Source of the DNA: Daldinia sp. FL1419
Lineage: Eukaryota; Ascomycota; Sordariomycetes; Xylariales; Hypoxylaceae
Assembly: GCA_025201765.1 (NCBI GenBank)
Contig: MU623346.1
Location: 62,001-126,000 of the forward strand
Length of the DNA stretch: 64,000 bases
Direction of reading: 5' to 3'
The notes under the pieces are model-generated. The model worked only from the letters and a program-made list of their open reading frames with translations. It made no database searches and was not told where the DNA came from. A program made the translations under genes and the position numbers. Shown piece after piece: positions 9,864-20,628 of the stretch (positions within the stretch are counted from its first letter, which is position 1; the number at the start of each line of letters is the position of its first letter).

Positions 9864-12800
9864 CTACGCAGAACTTCCCTGTCCCTCCCCGTTTCCTTGT
9901 CCCTGCATCCCCTTCTTTGACTTATCCACATCATCATCCACCTTCGGCAGCGCCGGGATCTCTACACCCATGACCCTATGCTCGAGTCCTACATACGCAT
10001 CACTCAATACTATAATATCGACTTTCCTTGCTTTCCCGTCTCTACCAGGATCAGGTAGACGGAGTGTAGTTTTAGCCGTCGGCTTGGAACCGACTTGCAC
10101 TGCGTTAGATTTGACGTCGCTGTTGCTGGATTTGTTGTTATTCTTAGCCTTAGAACCGGGCCCCTGGCTCCAGGAAACGCGCTTCACGCCCAGGACCTCG
10201 TCGCGCGCGGCGTCGCAGACGATAGCGAACCAACCCTCGGTCTGAGGCTTAGGGTATCGGGGAGCGTAGATGCGGGCCTCGCGTTCGACGATGGGGTTAA
10301 GGCGTTTAAGCGAGACACTGAGAGATTGCGCAGTAACGTCTTCCGCCTTGACGTTGACGTTGGGTAAGATAGAAGCCGCACGGACAAAACGACTCTGCTG
10401 AGAGCTTGGAATATTGAGTTTCCGAGCGAGCTCCTCTACCTGTGGTCTCTGGAAGCCGCTTAGCTTCTGGAGAGTCGTCTTATCATCCTTCAAGTTATTC
10501 TCGGTGGTCCCTGGGAGAATGGATAGGGGTGGATCTTGCGGCCAACGAGCCGACTTAACGCATTGCAGCAATTTGATCATCTCAAGAACGCTGGATAGAT
10601 ATCCCAATTCTGTCAAGACGTCGATCGACGCCTGGATGATACGAATAGCCTGGTCTAAGACGCTAGTCTGGTCACCAACGTAATCCGTAATAGGAAGGTC
10701 GATGCGCGCCATGTGTGCTTGTAGAAGAAGGAAAGCCTTAACATGAGGGTCCCACATCGGCAGGCCAAAGCTACTACCTTCAAGTGGCAAGTTCTTCGAT
10801 AATTCCGCATTAATAAGGTCTTCGTTATGTCGGACGGGGAGCTCGTCGTATTCTGTTGCGCGAGACATCCAGGATAAGACGTCTGAGAAGCTTGCCTTTG
10901 GCTTTGCATTTTTGACCAGATGACGGATAGTCATATGCGATAGATAGTAGTAACTCATGATCTTTCCCAGGGGTGTCGGGTCTACATCACCATTGGGATA
11001 TATCTCTACACACTTTGAACCAGCAAGCTCATCTAACGATTTATTGACCATATCAATCATAAAGTCGTTCGCAAGCTGCTGAGCGGCAATGGTGTTATGC
11101 TCCTCGGAAGATATCTCAAGCCCATAGTACGAAGGGTTCTTATGTAGACGACGGAAGAAGAAAGTCCAGGTCAGATAGTCAAGTGCGTCTTGCTTGGTTG
11201 CAATAGTTTCGGCTGATACTTCGGCACACAAATGGTTATCGAGGACCGTATGTAAAGATGATTCGACTGGGAAGCCAGTATGTAAGAAGTGTTTGTAAAA
11301 ATCCTTCTTTGAATCTTGGGTGAAGATGCGTGCTACACCAGAGTTGTCGAACTGCGGACGACCAGCCCGGCCCAACATTTGCAATACATCCGTTAGATCC
11401 ATGTCTTTGTAGCCTTCAATCTTCGCGTCGTAGAACTGCGTACCTTTGACGACGACCAGGTGGGCAGGAAGATTAACACCCCAGGCCAGCGTACTTGTTG
11501 CGACTAGAATCTGGATCTTGTTATTCAGGAAAAGCTCTTCAGCCAGTTGCCGGTCCGATTCAACGAGACCGGCGTGGTGAAGCCCAATTCCAAAGTTAAT
11601 TGCCTCCTTGAGTGCGTCGTCTTTGACTCTGCTAAGGTTGAGCTGAAGATCCTCTTCTGACATATTGACGAACCGCCTGGGGTTGTCTTCCATGCCACAA
11701 TAATTGATCAAGTCCTTCGCAGTCAATCTAGTCTGCCGTCGTGATGGTACGAAGACAATCACAGGCTTATCGGGGCTATGGGTTTTGATGGCTAGGAAAG
11801 TCGGCCGATTCATAGATTGCATCAGGGGGCAGAATCCTCTCACTTCAGGGAACCCGTCGATATAAAGTTCCAACGGTACCGGTCGTACGGAGTGGCGGAA
11901 GTTGAATAATCCCTCCTTTACACCAAGCCAGTTGGCCAAGTCTGTCGCATTTGCGCAGGCGGTAGACATTCCGAGAAGTCTTACGGCATTCTGGGTAGAT
12001 TGTGCAATGTAATTCATACGAGACACGATAATCTCGAGAATCGGACCTCGGTCTCCAGCGAGCAGGTGGATTTCGTCAATAATTACAAGTGAAACTTGAC
12101 GAACGTATCCTCTAGTTTGCCAGCTACGAGAGATGCCATCCCACTTCTCGGGAGTGGTGATAATGACGTCGGCATCTTTGATAGTTCTCGTGTCCGGTGT
12201 GTTATCACCCGTCAACTCAACCAGCTTCAGACCTAGGGGTCCAGCAAGTCGAGCGCCCCAATCCTTCACTCGCTCGCGAACTAGGGCTTTCATTGGAGCG
12301 ATATACACGACCTTGGATCCAGGGCGCTCGCGGAACGCCCACCACATAGCCAGCTCTGCCGCGACGGTCTTGCCACTACCGGTCGGGGATCCCAATAGGA
12401 CATTAGCAGGTGTATGGTAGAGCGTGTGGAATATTTGTGTTTGCATTGGATTAAAGTATTGGAACCTCTTTGCATAGAGCTCTTCCAAACCTGCGTTCTT
12501 GAGGGCGCTAATAGGGAGCGGCTGTAAGTTGAGAAGGTCTGTATACACGCTCTCCGTATCAGGGCGAATAAGATGCTGGAAAGAGACCGGGTTTACCGTT
12601 TCTGCCCCGAGCCATTTGTCTGATACTGCCCTAACATATATTTGGTTGGGTAGAGGATCTGATAGAGGGATTGTGAAGTTGAGCTCGTGGTCATCATAGA
12701 GCTTTCTCTTATTGAGGATAAAGAACTCATGATGGTAGATCTCGGACGTCTCGGAATTCTCGACCCAGATATAGAAGGACTCGGACGTCCCGTGTATTTG

Positions 12801-15800
12801 GTCGCTCCAAGTGAATTCTGGCGTGATGAAGAGCTTGACCCTCAAAACATCCCGGTTTAAGGGGGCGATCTCGGCTTCCACAGATACGGTTGGGAAATGG
12901 TTAAGAATTTTGCCTATCTTCTTGCCAGCGTTGTTGTTATGGACCAGATTACCAATCTCAGCGTTCTCCATATCGCGTAGGACTTCGATAGGTGTATCTT
13001 TCTCGTCGATTTGATTGAGCACTGACTTGGGCAGGTCAAATTGGTGCAATGGATGCTGAAAAGGCCAGACACGCTTCTCTATAGACTTTGCGAGGGTCAG
13101 CAACACTAAGCATTGATGGCCCCATCGTCGGTTCAGTGCAATCTGGAATAGCGCGCGGCAAATTCTCCCAGACTGTTGGGCAACATAATTCAAATCGTTC
13201 GACAGGGCAAAGTCTTCCGGTTGTTTTCGAGAAATATAAGACTGCAGCAGAATATTCGTCTTGGCCTGAGGCGTATCGATACCGCGACCGGGATCGCAAA
13301 AGACCACATTTTCGTCATTTCTTAGCCTAGTTAATTCGTCGGCTTCGGTATCTCTAGACTGTATATTGTCGAACTCTCCACTCTCGCTGATCATCTTCAA
13401 GTTGTCTGCTTCCGTTGCCTGGGGTTTCATTAGGGCGTTGAAGATTTGTATACTTGATTGCTGGATGTAGTATTGGCTAGCAATACGACCAATGTCCTTG
13501 CTTCTTAGTTCCTCAGTGATTTCATTAAAGATAATCATTTGGCTCTGTTGCAAGACTTTAGCTGCCTGGATGGCGAGCTGCCGTCGCCTCTGGACAAGAT
13601 TAGGGTCATCTCTAATCTCAGCCCATTCGATCCCATAAGTCATGGGACTTCTCAGCATTCGGACGAAGAGATAGGAGTAACCAATCCATTGCACCGCTTC
13701 AGGAATGGAAGTAACAGTCCCTAAGGCAACCTCAGCATTTAGATTGTCGACTAGCTTTTTAGAAAACTTCGACTCGATAGGTTGTTGTGCGGTGACGGAT
13801 CTCCGGTAATGGTCCAATTTGTCCTGTGTTGTACAAATCATACCGATACCAGTGTCCTCGAACTGAGGCCGTCCAGCACGACCGAAGATTTGGAGTACGT
13901 CAAGGATACCCAAATCTACGAATTTTCCATCTTGTGCACTGTATACTTGTGTCCCTTTGATAACGACAGCCGCGGCCGGTAAGTTAACACCCCATGCGAG
14001 TGTTGCTGTACAGCAAAGCACCTTCATAACACCCTCGGCAAACAATTTTTCCATGAGGTTTCTATCGGATCGAGTCAGACCAGCGTGGTGTACACCTAGC
14101 CCCTTGGGAACTAGGTCCCTCAGCTCGCGCGCCTTTGAAGACTTCATGTCCCGGATGGCTTGCTCGTAGTACGGATGTTCCATAGAATCAAAAAGATCTG
14201 TACAGTTATCCTCGGTGGCTTTTTTATGAAGCATCTTGGCGGTGAGAAGAGTATCTCTTCGGGAATGGACAAATACCATGACTTGGTGACCCTCTATTAG
14301 CATGTCTTTGACCTTTTCGAAAGCTACGGCATCAAGGTTATCTCTGGATTGCCTCGAGCCGGCCTTGCCTTTGACACCGATAAAGTGTTGTTCGAGAGGG
14401 ACTGGACGGAAAGAGCTGTCAAAATAGAACAGACCGGCATATCTGTTAACTTTGAGGAAGTCGGCTACGTCGACATAGTTTGGCAGGGTAGCACTGAGCC
14501 CAACAATACGGATTAGGGATTGTGTGCTCTCGACCTGTCGTTCCGTTCGCGCCACTAGAGACTCCAAGACGGCGCCTCGCTCGTCGTGAAGCATGTGGAC
14601 TTCATCAATGATGAGCAACCTAACCTTTTGGACAAGCTCAGTATCTCCAGTACCTTTTCTTGTGACGACATCCCACTTTTCAGGCGTGGTAACGATGATT
14701 TGGGTCTGCACAATTTCGGATTTAGTAAGGTGCATATCTCCCGTATACTCACGGCAGCGTATACCGAGCCAGGCGAGACGTTTACCTAACTTCTCAGTAA
14801 TCTCCGCGGCGAGAGCCTTCATCGGAGCAACGTAAACAATCTTGAAGTCCTGGAGATCAACAGCGAAGTCTGTCGCCTCGATATTCTCAATAGGGTTTGG
14901 CGTTACGTATTGACCGATCGTTTGCAATATTGTGAGCATAGCTGCATCCGTTTTACCAGCACCGGTAGGAGCACAGATTAACATATTTTCGCTGGTCTTG
15001 TAAGCCACCGGATAAACTAGGCTTTGCATTCTATTTAGCGTCTTGTAGCCCTTGAATGTTCGTCGGCAAAGCCCATCCATATCAGATATCTTGAGGAGCT
15101 TCTGTCCGGGAAGAAGTGTACCAGCTTTCCCGGCCGGAACTATAAATTCCTCGTATTTGTCGTGTAGCTTACGCTCAGTGCCGTCCGGCATACCATACTT
15201 GCTTCCAGTATGGCTCAAGGTATTTCCCGCGTTATATGCTTTGTATATATGCGGATATTGAGTCTCCTTGTGCATGCTAGGGGCTAAAGTGGCATTCTTA
15301 TGTTCGAAGTCCTTCTGTCGAAGGGCTTCTTCTCTCTCGGCTTTAGTCAGGAGTCGACCAGTTGATTTTTGTGGCCCCTGGGAAGCGAAGCTTGAGGTAA
15401 TTTCGTCTCTGCGAGACAACACTTCAATGATGAAATCAAAGTCGTCGAAACCAACGAGATCGGTAAGCGAAGACTGTAACTCATCTTCAGACTGTTGAGA
15501 TCTCAAGATATCCAGAACTTGGGCCTGAAAGACATCTGAAGCGAGTCCTTTCTTGGTAGCGACAGAAAAGCACTGCTCCGTAAACCAAGCTGAACCCGAG
15601 CTTCCACCGTCAACACCCGCATCAGATTCCTCAGCGAAATCACTGCTATACAAATCTTCCTCGCTGTCGTCTATAAAATCCCAGACATCGTCACCGCTAA
15701 TGCCAGAGGTAAACTCATCGTCGTCCAAATCGAAATCCAGATCCAAGTTGGCTTCGATGGGATGTGTCTTTTCGGGCAGCTTCAAGTTTTCGAGGGCAGT

Positions 15801-15860
15801 TTTCATGGCGAGAAACTGTTCGCGCCATTTGGCTTCTGCTTCGCTCATAGAAGACGACAT
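9864..15860 (-). CDS. SLH1: SLH1/ASCC3-type Ski2-like RNA helicase (ribosome quality control trigger complex)
   Basis: A single intronless 1998-residue ORF starting at the ATG at 15860. It has two tandem Ski2-like helicase cassettes, each followed by a Sec63/Brl-type module. Cassette 1 shows Walker A APTGAGKT (~297-304), DEVH (~419-422), SAT (~455-457) and QIFGRAGRPQ (~657-666). Cassette 2 shows GSPTGSGKT (~1157-1164), DEIH (~1262-1265) and QMLGRAGRPQ. The N-terminus is acidic (residues 35-80) and lacks the plug region of the spliceosomal paralogue Brr2; the length matches Slh1 (about 1970 residues) rather than Brr2 (about 2160), which decides the name. In yeast Slh1 is the ATPase of the RQT complex that splits collided ribosomes; ASCC3 also works in alkylation repair. 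In cassette 2 the usual SAT motif reads STA (GMSTACANATD), as in related C-terminal cassettes. Brr2 is the main alternative and is considered unlikely. Confidence 0.93.
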   Translation of the reverse strand: MSSSMSEAEAKWREQFLAMKTALENLKLPEKTHPIEANLDLDFDLDDDEFTSGISGDDVWDFIDDSEEDLYSSDFAEESDAGVDGGSSGSAWFTEQCFSVATKKGLASDVFQAQVLDILRSQQSEDELQSSLTDLVGFDDFDFIIEVLSRRDEITSSFASQGPQKSTGRLLTKAEREEALRQKDFEHKNATLAPSMHKETQYPHIYKAYNAGNTLSHTGSKYGMPDGTERKLHDKYEEFIVPAGKAGTLLPGQKLLKISDMDGLCRRTFKGYKTLNRMQSLVYPVAYKTSENMLICAPTGAGKTDAAMLTILQTIGQYVTPNPIENIEATDFAVDLQDFKIVYVAPMKALAAEITEKLGKRLAWLGIRCREYTGDMHLTKSEIVQTQIIVTTPEKWDVVTRKGTGDTELVQKVRLLIIDEVHMLHDERGAVLESLVARTERQVESTQSLIRIVGLSATLPNYVDVADFLKVNRYAGLFYFDSSFRPVPLEQHFIGVKGKAGSRQSRDNLDAVAFEKVKDMLIEGHQVMVFVHSRRDTLLTAKMLHKKATEDNCTDLFDSMEHPYYEQAIRDMKSSKARELRDLVPKGLGVHHAGLTRSDRNLMEKLFAEGVMKVLCCTATLAWGVNLPAAAVVIKGTQVYSAQDGKFVDLGILDVLQIFGRAGRPQFEDTGIGMICTTQDKLDHYRRSVTAQQPIESKFSKKLVDNLNAEVALGTVTSIPEAVQWIGYSYLFVRMLRSPMTYGIEWAEIRDDPNLVQRRRQLAIQAAKVLQQSQMIIFNEITEELRSKDIGRIASQYYIQQSSIQIFNALMKPQATEADNLKMISESGEFDNIQSRDTEADELTRLRNDENVVFCDPGRGIDTPQAKTNILLQSYISRKQPEDFALSNDLNYVAQQSGRICRALFQIALNRRWGHQCLVLLTLAKSIEKRVWPFQHPLHQFDLPKSVLNQIDEKDTPIEVLRDMENAEIGNLVHNNNAGKKIGKILNHFPTVSVEAEIAPLNRDVLRVKLFITPEFTWSDQIHGTSESFYIWVENSETSEIYHHEFFILNKRKLYDDHELNFTIPLSDPLPNQIYVRAVSDKWLGAETVNPVSFQHLIRPDTESVYTDLLNLQPLPISALKNAGLEELYAKRFQYFNPMQTQIFHTLYHTPANVLLGSPTGSGKTVAAELAMWWAFRERPGSKVVYIAPMKALVRERVKDWGARLAGPLGLKLVELTGDNTPDTRTIKDADVIITTPEKWDGISRSWQTRGYVRQVSLVIIDEIHLLAGDRGPILEIIVSRMNYIAQSTQNAVRLLGMSTACANATDLANWLGVKEGLFNFRHSVRPVPLELYIDGFPEVRGFCPLMQSMNRPTFLAIKTHSPDKPVIVFVPSRRQTRLTAKDLINYCGMEDNPRRFVNMSEEDLQLNLSRVKDDALKEAINFGIGLHHAGLVESDRQLAEELFLNNKIQILVATSTLAWGVNLPAHLVVVKGTQFYDAKIEGYKDMDLTDVLQMLGRAGRPQFDNSGVARIFTQDSKKDFYKHFLHTGFPVESSLHTVLDNHLCAEVSAETIATKQDALDYLTWTFFFRRLHKNPSYYGLEISSEEHNTIAAQQLANDFMIDMVNKSLDELAGSKCVEIYPNGDVDPTPLGKIMSYYYLSHMTIRHLVKNAKPKASFSDVLSWMSRATEYDELPVRHNEDLINAELSKNLPLEGSSFGLPMWDPHVKAFLLLQAHMARIDLPITDYVGDQTSVLDQAIRIIQASIDVLTELGYLSSVLEMIKLLQCVKSARWPQDPPLSILPGTTENNLKDDKTTLQKLSGFQRPQVEELARKLNIPSSQQSRFVRAASILPNVNVKAEDVTAQSLSVSLKRLNPIVEREARIYAPRYPKPQTEGWFAIVCDAARDEVLGVKRVSWSQGPGSKAKNNNKSSNSDVKSNAVQVGSKPTAKTTLRLPDPGRDGKARKVDIIVLSDAYVGLEHRVMGVEIPALPKVDDDVDKSKKGMQGQGNGEGQGSSA

Positions 15861-16746
15861 TGTTGATACAATGATTCGTAGTAAATTAGGCTATAGACCC
15901 TATAGACCAGATAGACCAGATAGATCGATTCGTGAGTTGCCGAATGTTTCCTTTTATCCTTCTACGATTAATTTACCAACAGATTATTTATTTATAAGCA
16001 TTTTCGAGATGTTGGTCCTTCTTATGTATGTTCTTAAGAGTTGTGATTACATACCTAAGGTTAGGTACAAAACGGGCTCTCGATGACTGTCACGCCGATG
16101 ACTTAGCTCTGGCTGCGGCTGCGGCTGCGGCTGCTATAGGTTAGGTACAATACTTCTAATCGTGTACCTCTTTCAGGTGTCTTCTATTCTTCAATAGCGC
16201 CTGCTAATTAATAAGAAGCTTCATTTAGGCATCGAAATACCCTAATTTTCCTTTGATAGGACTGGTTCCCCAGAGTTCGAGCCCCGCTACGGACGCCACG
16301 GCCCCACCGTAAAGTCACTCTCTTGCATTGTTCTCCCTACCTATGTACAATACCTATGCAGACAAGAGCGGTATGCATTAGGTACCTACCTAGGTATAGT
16401 AGGTACATGTTTGTACATGTGACGAAGGTAGGTTGTCTGGCTGCGACACCGATTTCAATGTTCACCTGGGGCACCTGGGTACTTTCATATCCATGTTCCA
16501 TGTCAACTTCCCATGTTTAAACTCTCTTGATATCGCTTGTAGCGTATTCCCTACTAACTTCTAACTTCCAACTTCGCTAAATTCCCTTTTCGAGAATTGC
16601 TTTTCCTCATACATCTATTCATCCATTAAAGAAGGGAATAGTCTGTCATAGGCAAACAATTCCTCTTTTTTACATCACCACAAATCCACAATCCTATCCG
16701 CCGTATCTATCCTCGAGAATCCACAGTCTCTTATCTACCTGTCATC
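15861..16746. promoter_or_regulatory. Divergent promoter region between SLH1 and YKT6
   Basis: About 0.9 kb shared upstream region. It includes short direct repeats TATAGACC/CAGATAGA (15893-15925), a GGCTGC hexamer repeat (about 16109-16134) and a copy of the dispersed palindrome (about 16380-16406). No gene is recognised; the short ORFs are not conserved. Confidence 0.5.
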
Positions 16747-17725
16747 ATGAAGCTGCATTACATTGGAGTATGTATACTTGACTCGCGCACCTCTCGATTG
16801 TCAACCTCGATTCCCCGACCATGAATATGCAGAAGTTATACGAAAATAAAATAAATCATACCAGTACTCAACTAACAACGCATCTTTATTATCATATAGA
16901 TTATCCAGAATGAGAGCAAGCCGAGCGTCGAGATAGTCGCCGAGAAGGAACTAAGCGCCTACTCGCGCTTCACCCGTCAAAAGTACGATCCGAAAAGCCC
17001 GCCTACGATTTGCCATGCGGGCATGAAGAAAGAGATGGTTAACTAATACGGATATAGCTATGGCGAGTTCATGACTATGATTGCAAAGACGGTGGCAGAG
17101 CGGACGAGACCAGGCCAACGACAGGATGTTGAGGAACAAGGTGCGATTACCAACAGCACAACCCCTACCCGACATGGGAGTAGCGGACGATACAATTATT
17201 TTGAATCCTAGCTAAACAAGCAAACAGACTATACATTCCACGCATACGCGCGCACCGAGGGTGTCTGCGGCATCATCATCTCTGACCACCAATACCCCGC
17301 GCTCGTAGCGCACCAGCTCCTCTCCAAAGTCGTCGACGAGTTCCTAGCTGCGCACCCGCGATCGTCGTGGTCCGCGGGCCAGACCGTTTCCATGCCCGAG
17401 CTCAAGGACTACCTCGCCAAGTACCAGGACCCGCACCAGGCCGACAGTATTCTCAAGATCCAACGCGAGCTCGACGAGACTAAGATTACGCTCCACAAGA
17501 CTATCGAGAGTGTTCTCCAACGTGGAGAGAAGATCGATGATCTGGTGGCTAAGAGCGATGGCTTGAGTAGCCAGAGCAAGATGTTTTACCGTGCGTCGTT
17601 CCCATTCTTTCGGGGCATTGCTTTGCCCCGCCATCCCCCTTTTGATGTATGTTTTGGGTAGGGTGAAACGCTGACCCTCTGTAGAACAAGCGAAGAAGCA
17701 GAACTCCTGCTGCGTCCTCATGTAG
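16747..17725 (+). CDS. YKT6: YKT6-type R-SNARE with longin domain
   Basis: Five exons: 16747-16767, 16900-16982, 17058-17140, 17228-17590 and 17685-17725. Phases agree and give 196 residues, the usual Ykt6 length. The longin domain spans about residues 1-130 (YGEFMTMIAKTVAERT, ARTEGVCGIIISD). The SNARE motif covers about 136-192, with the zero-layer arginine in ESVLQRGEKIDDLV. The C-terminus is NSCCVLM: a CaaX box with a neighbouring cysteine for the farnesyl and palmitoyl anchors that let Ykt6 cycle between cytosol and membranes. It functions in ER-Golgi, endosomal and vacuolar/autophagosomal fusion. The first exon encodes only seven residues (MKLHYIG), so a start from the second exon would truncate the longin fold. 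Introns have weak polypyrimidine tracts but canonical ends. Confidence 0.95.
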
Positions 17726-18843
17726 ATGCCCCACCACTATTGTTTGCTAGCTGTTGTAGCTAGTACTAGTTAAGCGATCTGGCGTGTCACTATTCCAGCG
17801 TAGCTATTTGTAGGCTATGTATGTGAATGGTTATTTTATTTCGTCTATCTATATCCGAGGGCGCTACTGCCCCGAAGAGTCACGGTAAGGAGAGAAAGCA
17901 TGAGTGAGCAGTCATTCGTTGGAAGACCAAGGGTGTGTCGTCAAGGCAGAGAAGTGAGCTGAGCGAAACAGAGAGCAAACGAGGAATTGCGCGGACATGG
18001 CTACCTACATAGACGTTCCCAGCCGACAACAGGCGGGTTGGAATAATACTACATGAATGGACAGACGCGTCGATACGAAATGGGACTTATCATGGGAGCT
18101 TATTATATAGGGGTAAAGGTGTGTTGCGCTGCTCTAAGCCAACCCAACCAACCACCCGAAAACTGGATTCATATTTTTGACTACCGCGAAAACTCCATCT
18201 CATCCCAAGCTTGCCCCTAAACTCATTTCCTCCCCTATCTGCATTCAACGGCTCCAGGCTAAATAAAGCAAGGCGTCAAACGACTACCTTCAAGGCACAT
18301 CGTGCGTCCTCTCAAATCCAACCTAACTCATCTCTTCTCTCTCTCTCTCTCCCCCCTATCGACATAGTAAAAATAGTAAAAGTAGCTGATAGCTACGTGA
18401 CAACGACCGAGTCGCAGACTCTTTTTCTTTTCTTTCCGTGGTTATCTTTTTCTTCCTCCTAGGGGTATATTCCGAGCCGCGAAAGTAAGGAAAAAAAATC
18501 TTTTCAAGTAAATAAATACATGTATAATACGTCCACCCCTTTTTGTACCCCAGACCTGTCTATCTGAATGCTGGGGATGGCTGATGTAATGTGGTATCCA
18601 GCGGGGCGGCGCCTGGAACGCCGGTGAAGGGAATATGGATGATGGATGGTGAAGAAAATATGCAAAGATTTTGGTGCGTGCACTGCTCCTGGAGTAAATT
18701 CAGAAGGGAATGCTGGGAGGACTGGTATGAAGAATAGGTAAGTATATATATAACTAAGAAACTTCATCACGCCCGGTCTAGAACTATACGCTCGCTCTTC
18801 CGGCAGGCGGGAGAATCGACTTGTGCCTCTTCATCGGGGATAA
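17726..18843. other. Convergent intergenic region
   Basis: About 1.1 kb between YKT6 and the serine-rich gene, both pointing in. It contains a CT-rich tract (about 18332-18356) and A-rich stretches. No conserved coding sequence is seen. Confidence 0.5.
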
Positions 18844-20628
18844 TCAAGGTCGGGTTGCGGTCTTGGTCTCCGCGATCCTCTCGTTCTGGGCGATGGTTAT
18901 TTTGGGCACGGGCGGCTGCCTCCTAGCGGAGACGGTGTGCAGGGGTTTCAGCATCTTCCGTTGTTGTCTGGAAATCGATATTTGCCTCGCGATGGACAGT
19001 TCGACGGGGTTCATGGTGGCGCTGTCTAGTACGTCGTCATCGTCATCGTCATCTTGGGATGTCTGGCTTAGATCCGAGTGTGCTGATGACGCGGGAGAGG
19101 AAGGACGGGGCTTCTTGTTGGCTGTGGATGAGGATGATGCGGTTGAAGGGGTGTGGTTTGGTGGCGTTATCATTTGCCACTTGGGTTCTTGCATGTATGA
19201 GGCCTTTGGCCGTAAAGGTTCCGATTTGACCACCTCAGGTTCTGGAGACGATACACCAACCGGAGATTCTAATACTAGGCTCGATGTCTCAGCGCTGAAC
19301 TTATGTCCCTTAGCTGCAGCCTGTTGTTCCCTTGCCCTGGCCAGAGTCGCAATAGTGAGTTTCTCTTGCTGATAACGGCGACCCGCCGAGGGCCCCTGGC
19401 GATGTTGAGTGCTGGGCTCTTCATGAGACGGCTTCTTTCGGTGAGATATATTATGGTCGAAGTTTGCTTGTGAAGGTGACCGAAGTTGTGCTGGAGAAGT
19501 ATTAGATCTTAGACGTGGTGATGCGGTATGAGTCGTTTGTGTCGGTTTCTCAGACGGCGGAGGAGGAAATAAAGCAAGTGACGGCGATATGTCCGCGGGA
19601 GACGATTCTCTTCTTAAGATATCAAGTTTCTTCCCCTATTCCAATAATTAGCATATGGGAGCTACCAAGAGTTTACACCAACTCACCTTATCATTCTTCG
19701 AAGCATCGTCGGTGTCCTTCAGTTTTTGGACATTAGCTTGTCGTCGGGCTAATAGAGAAGGCTGTGGCTGCAAGACGCTTCCAAACATGACACTGTATCT
19801 CTCCATCGTAATTTGAGGAATCTCAACATCTAATAAGGAACCACATGGAGCCGGAGCCGGAGCCAGAGCTGGAGCTGGAGCTGGAACCGGGGCCGGGGCC
19901 AGCCTGTTGTCCAACGCTATCGGTATCCTTCCGTGTGTATCTTTACTCCTCTCCTTCTCCCTCAATGTCAACCTGGACGCTTGTGCTGTACTATCGCCAT
20001 TGTAAGGCATTGTTTGAGACCTCGATACAGTAGGTTTTTGCCTTGGTGCCCCGCGTGTACTGACGGTGTTACTCCTCTCCACTCTCGAGTCATACCGAGC
20101 CTGGGACGCTACATCCACGGGCTGTTCGGGCAAGGGAGGTTGCTTTTGCTCAATTGATTTCGAGGGCGAGTGATCCGACCCCTTCCTTCCGAACATACCA
20201 AACAGCCTCCATCTTCCTGACTGCTTCCTGCGCAGAGATGATTTGTCCGGAGAATCGATAGTACTAACCAAAGACGTAGTTGAGCCCTGCCATGCCTTGA
20301 GGTTAGGTTGAGGAGTTCGCGAGCTCGCTGGAGTAGTCGTAGGACTCCCGAGTGCCATGCCAATTTCTGAGGAATGGACCTCGTTGAGAGATTCAGGGGT
20401 AGGCATCCTGACGGTGGGGATAGATATTTTTCGTGGAGGTGATTCCCGGGGACTAGACTCCGGAGTAGGTAGTTGCCCTCGTGCAAAACCATACGGTTTA
20501 AATCCCGCTCCAGCAGCTGCTCTATGGTTGATGTAAGAGTCGTCCCTGGACACCCTCTTATCGTACTTAAAGCTGTTAGCTGAGTTGTTCGAACTCGGGC
20601 CCCCAGAGGAGCTTGGTCTGATCGACAT
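18844..20628 (-). CDS. Serine/proline-rich protein of unknown function
   Basis: Two exons, 19687-20628 and 18844-19635, joined by a 51-bp intron (GTGAGT to TAG) that keeps frame (NDK|GKKLDILRRES); the product is 577 residues. The chosen start is the ATG at 20628 (MSIRPSSSGGPSSNN). Most of the protein is low-complexity: Ser/Pro/Thr-rich, with many SP and TP sites, basic stretches (SLRRKQSGRWRLFGMFGRKG), a Pro-Ala block of about 20 residues coded by hexanucleotide repeats, and an acidic Asp run (DDDDDDD). A more ordered C-terminal stretch holds NPVELSIARQISISRQQRKML. The pattern resembles conserved but uncharacterised fungal proteins; the basic-hydrophobic patch and phosphorylatable sites would fit a cortical or signalling scaffold, but this is speculation. 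No signal peptide, transmembrane helix or catalytic motif is seen. Confidence 0.75.
19846..19902. repeat. Imperfect 6-bp repeat (GGAGCC/GGAGCT) inside CDS
   Basis: A degenerate GGAGCC/GGAGCT array that reads Pro-Ala on the minus strand within the serine/proline-rich protein. Its length is likely to vary between strains. Confidence 0.8.

Noticed and set aside
16255..16310. GTTCGAGCCC resembling a tRNA B box
   Set aside because: No A box at the right distance and the flanks do not pair as a T stem or acceptor stem.
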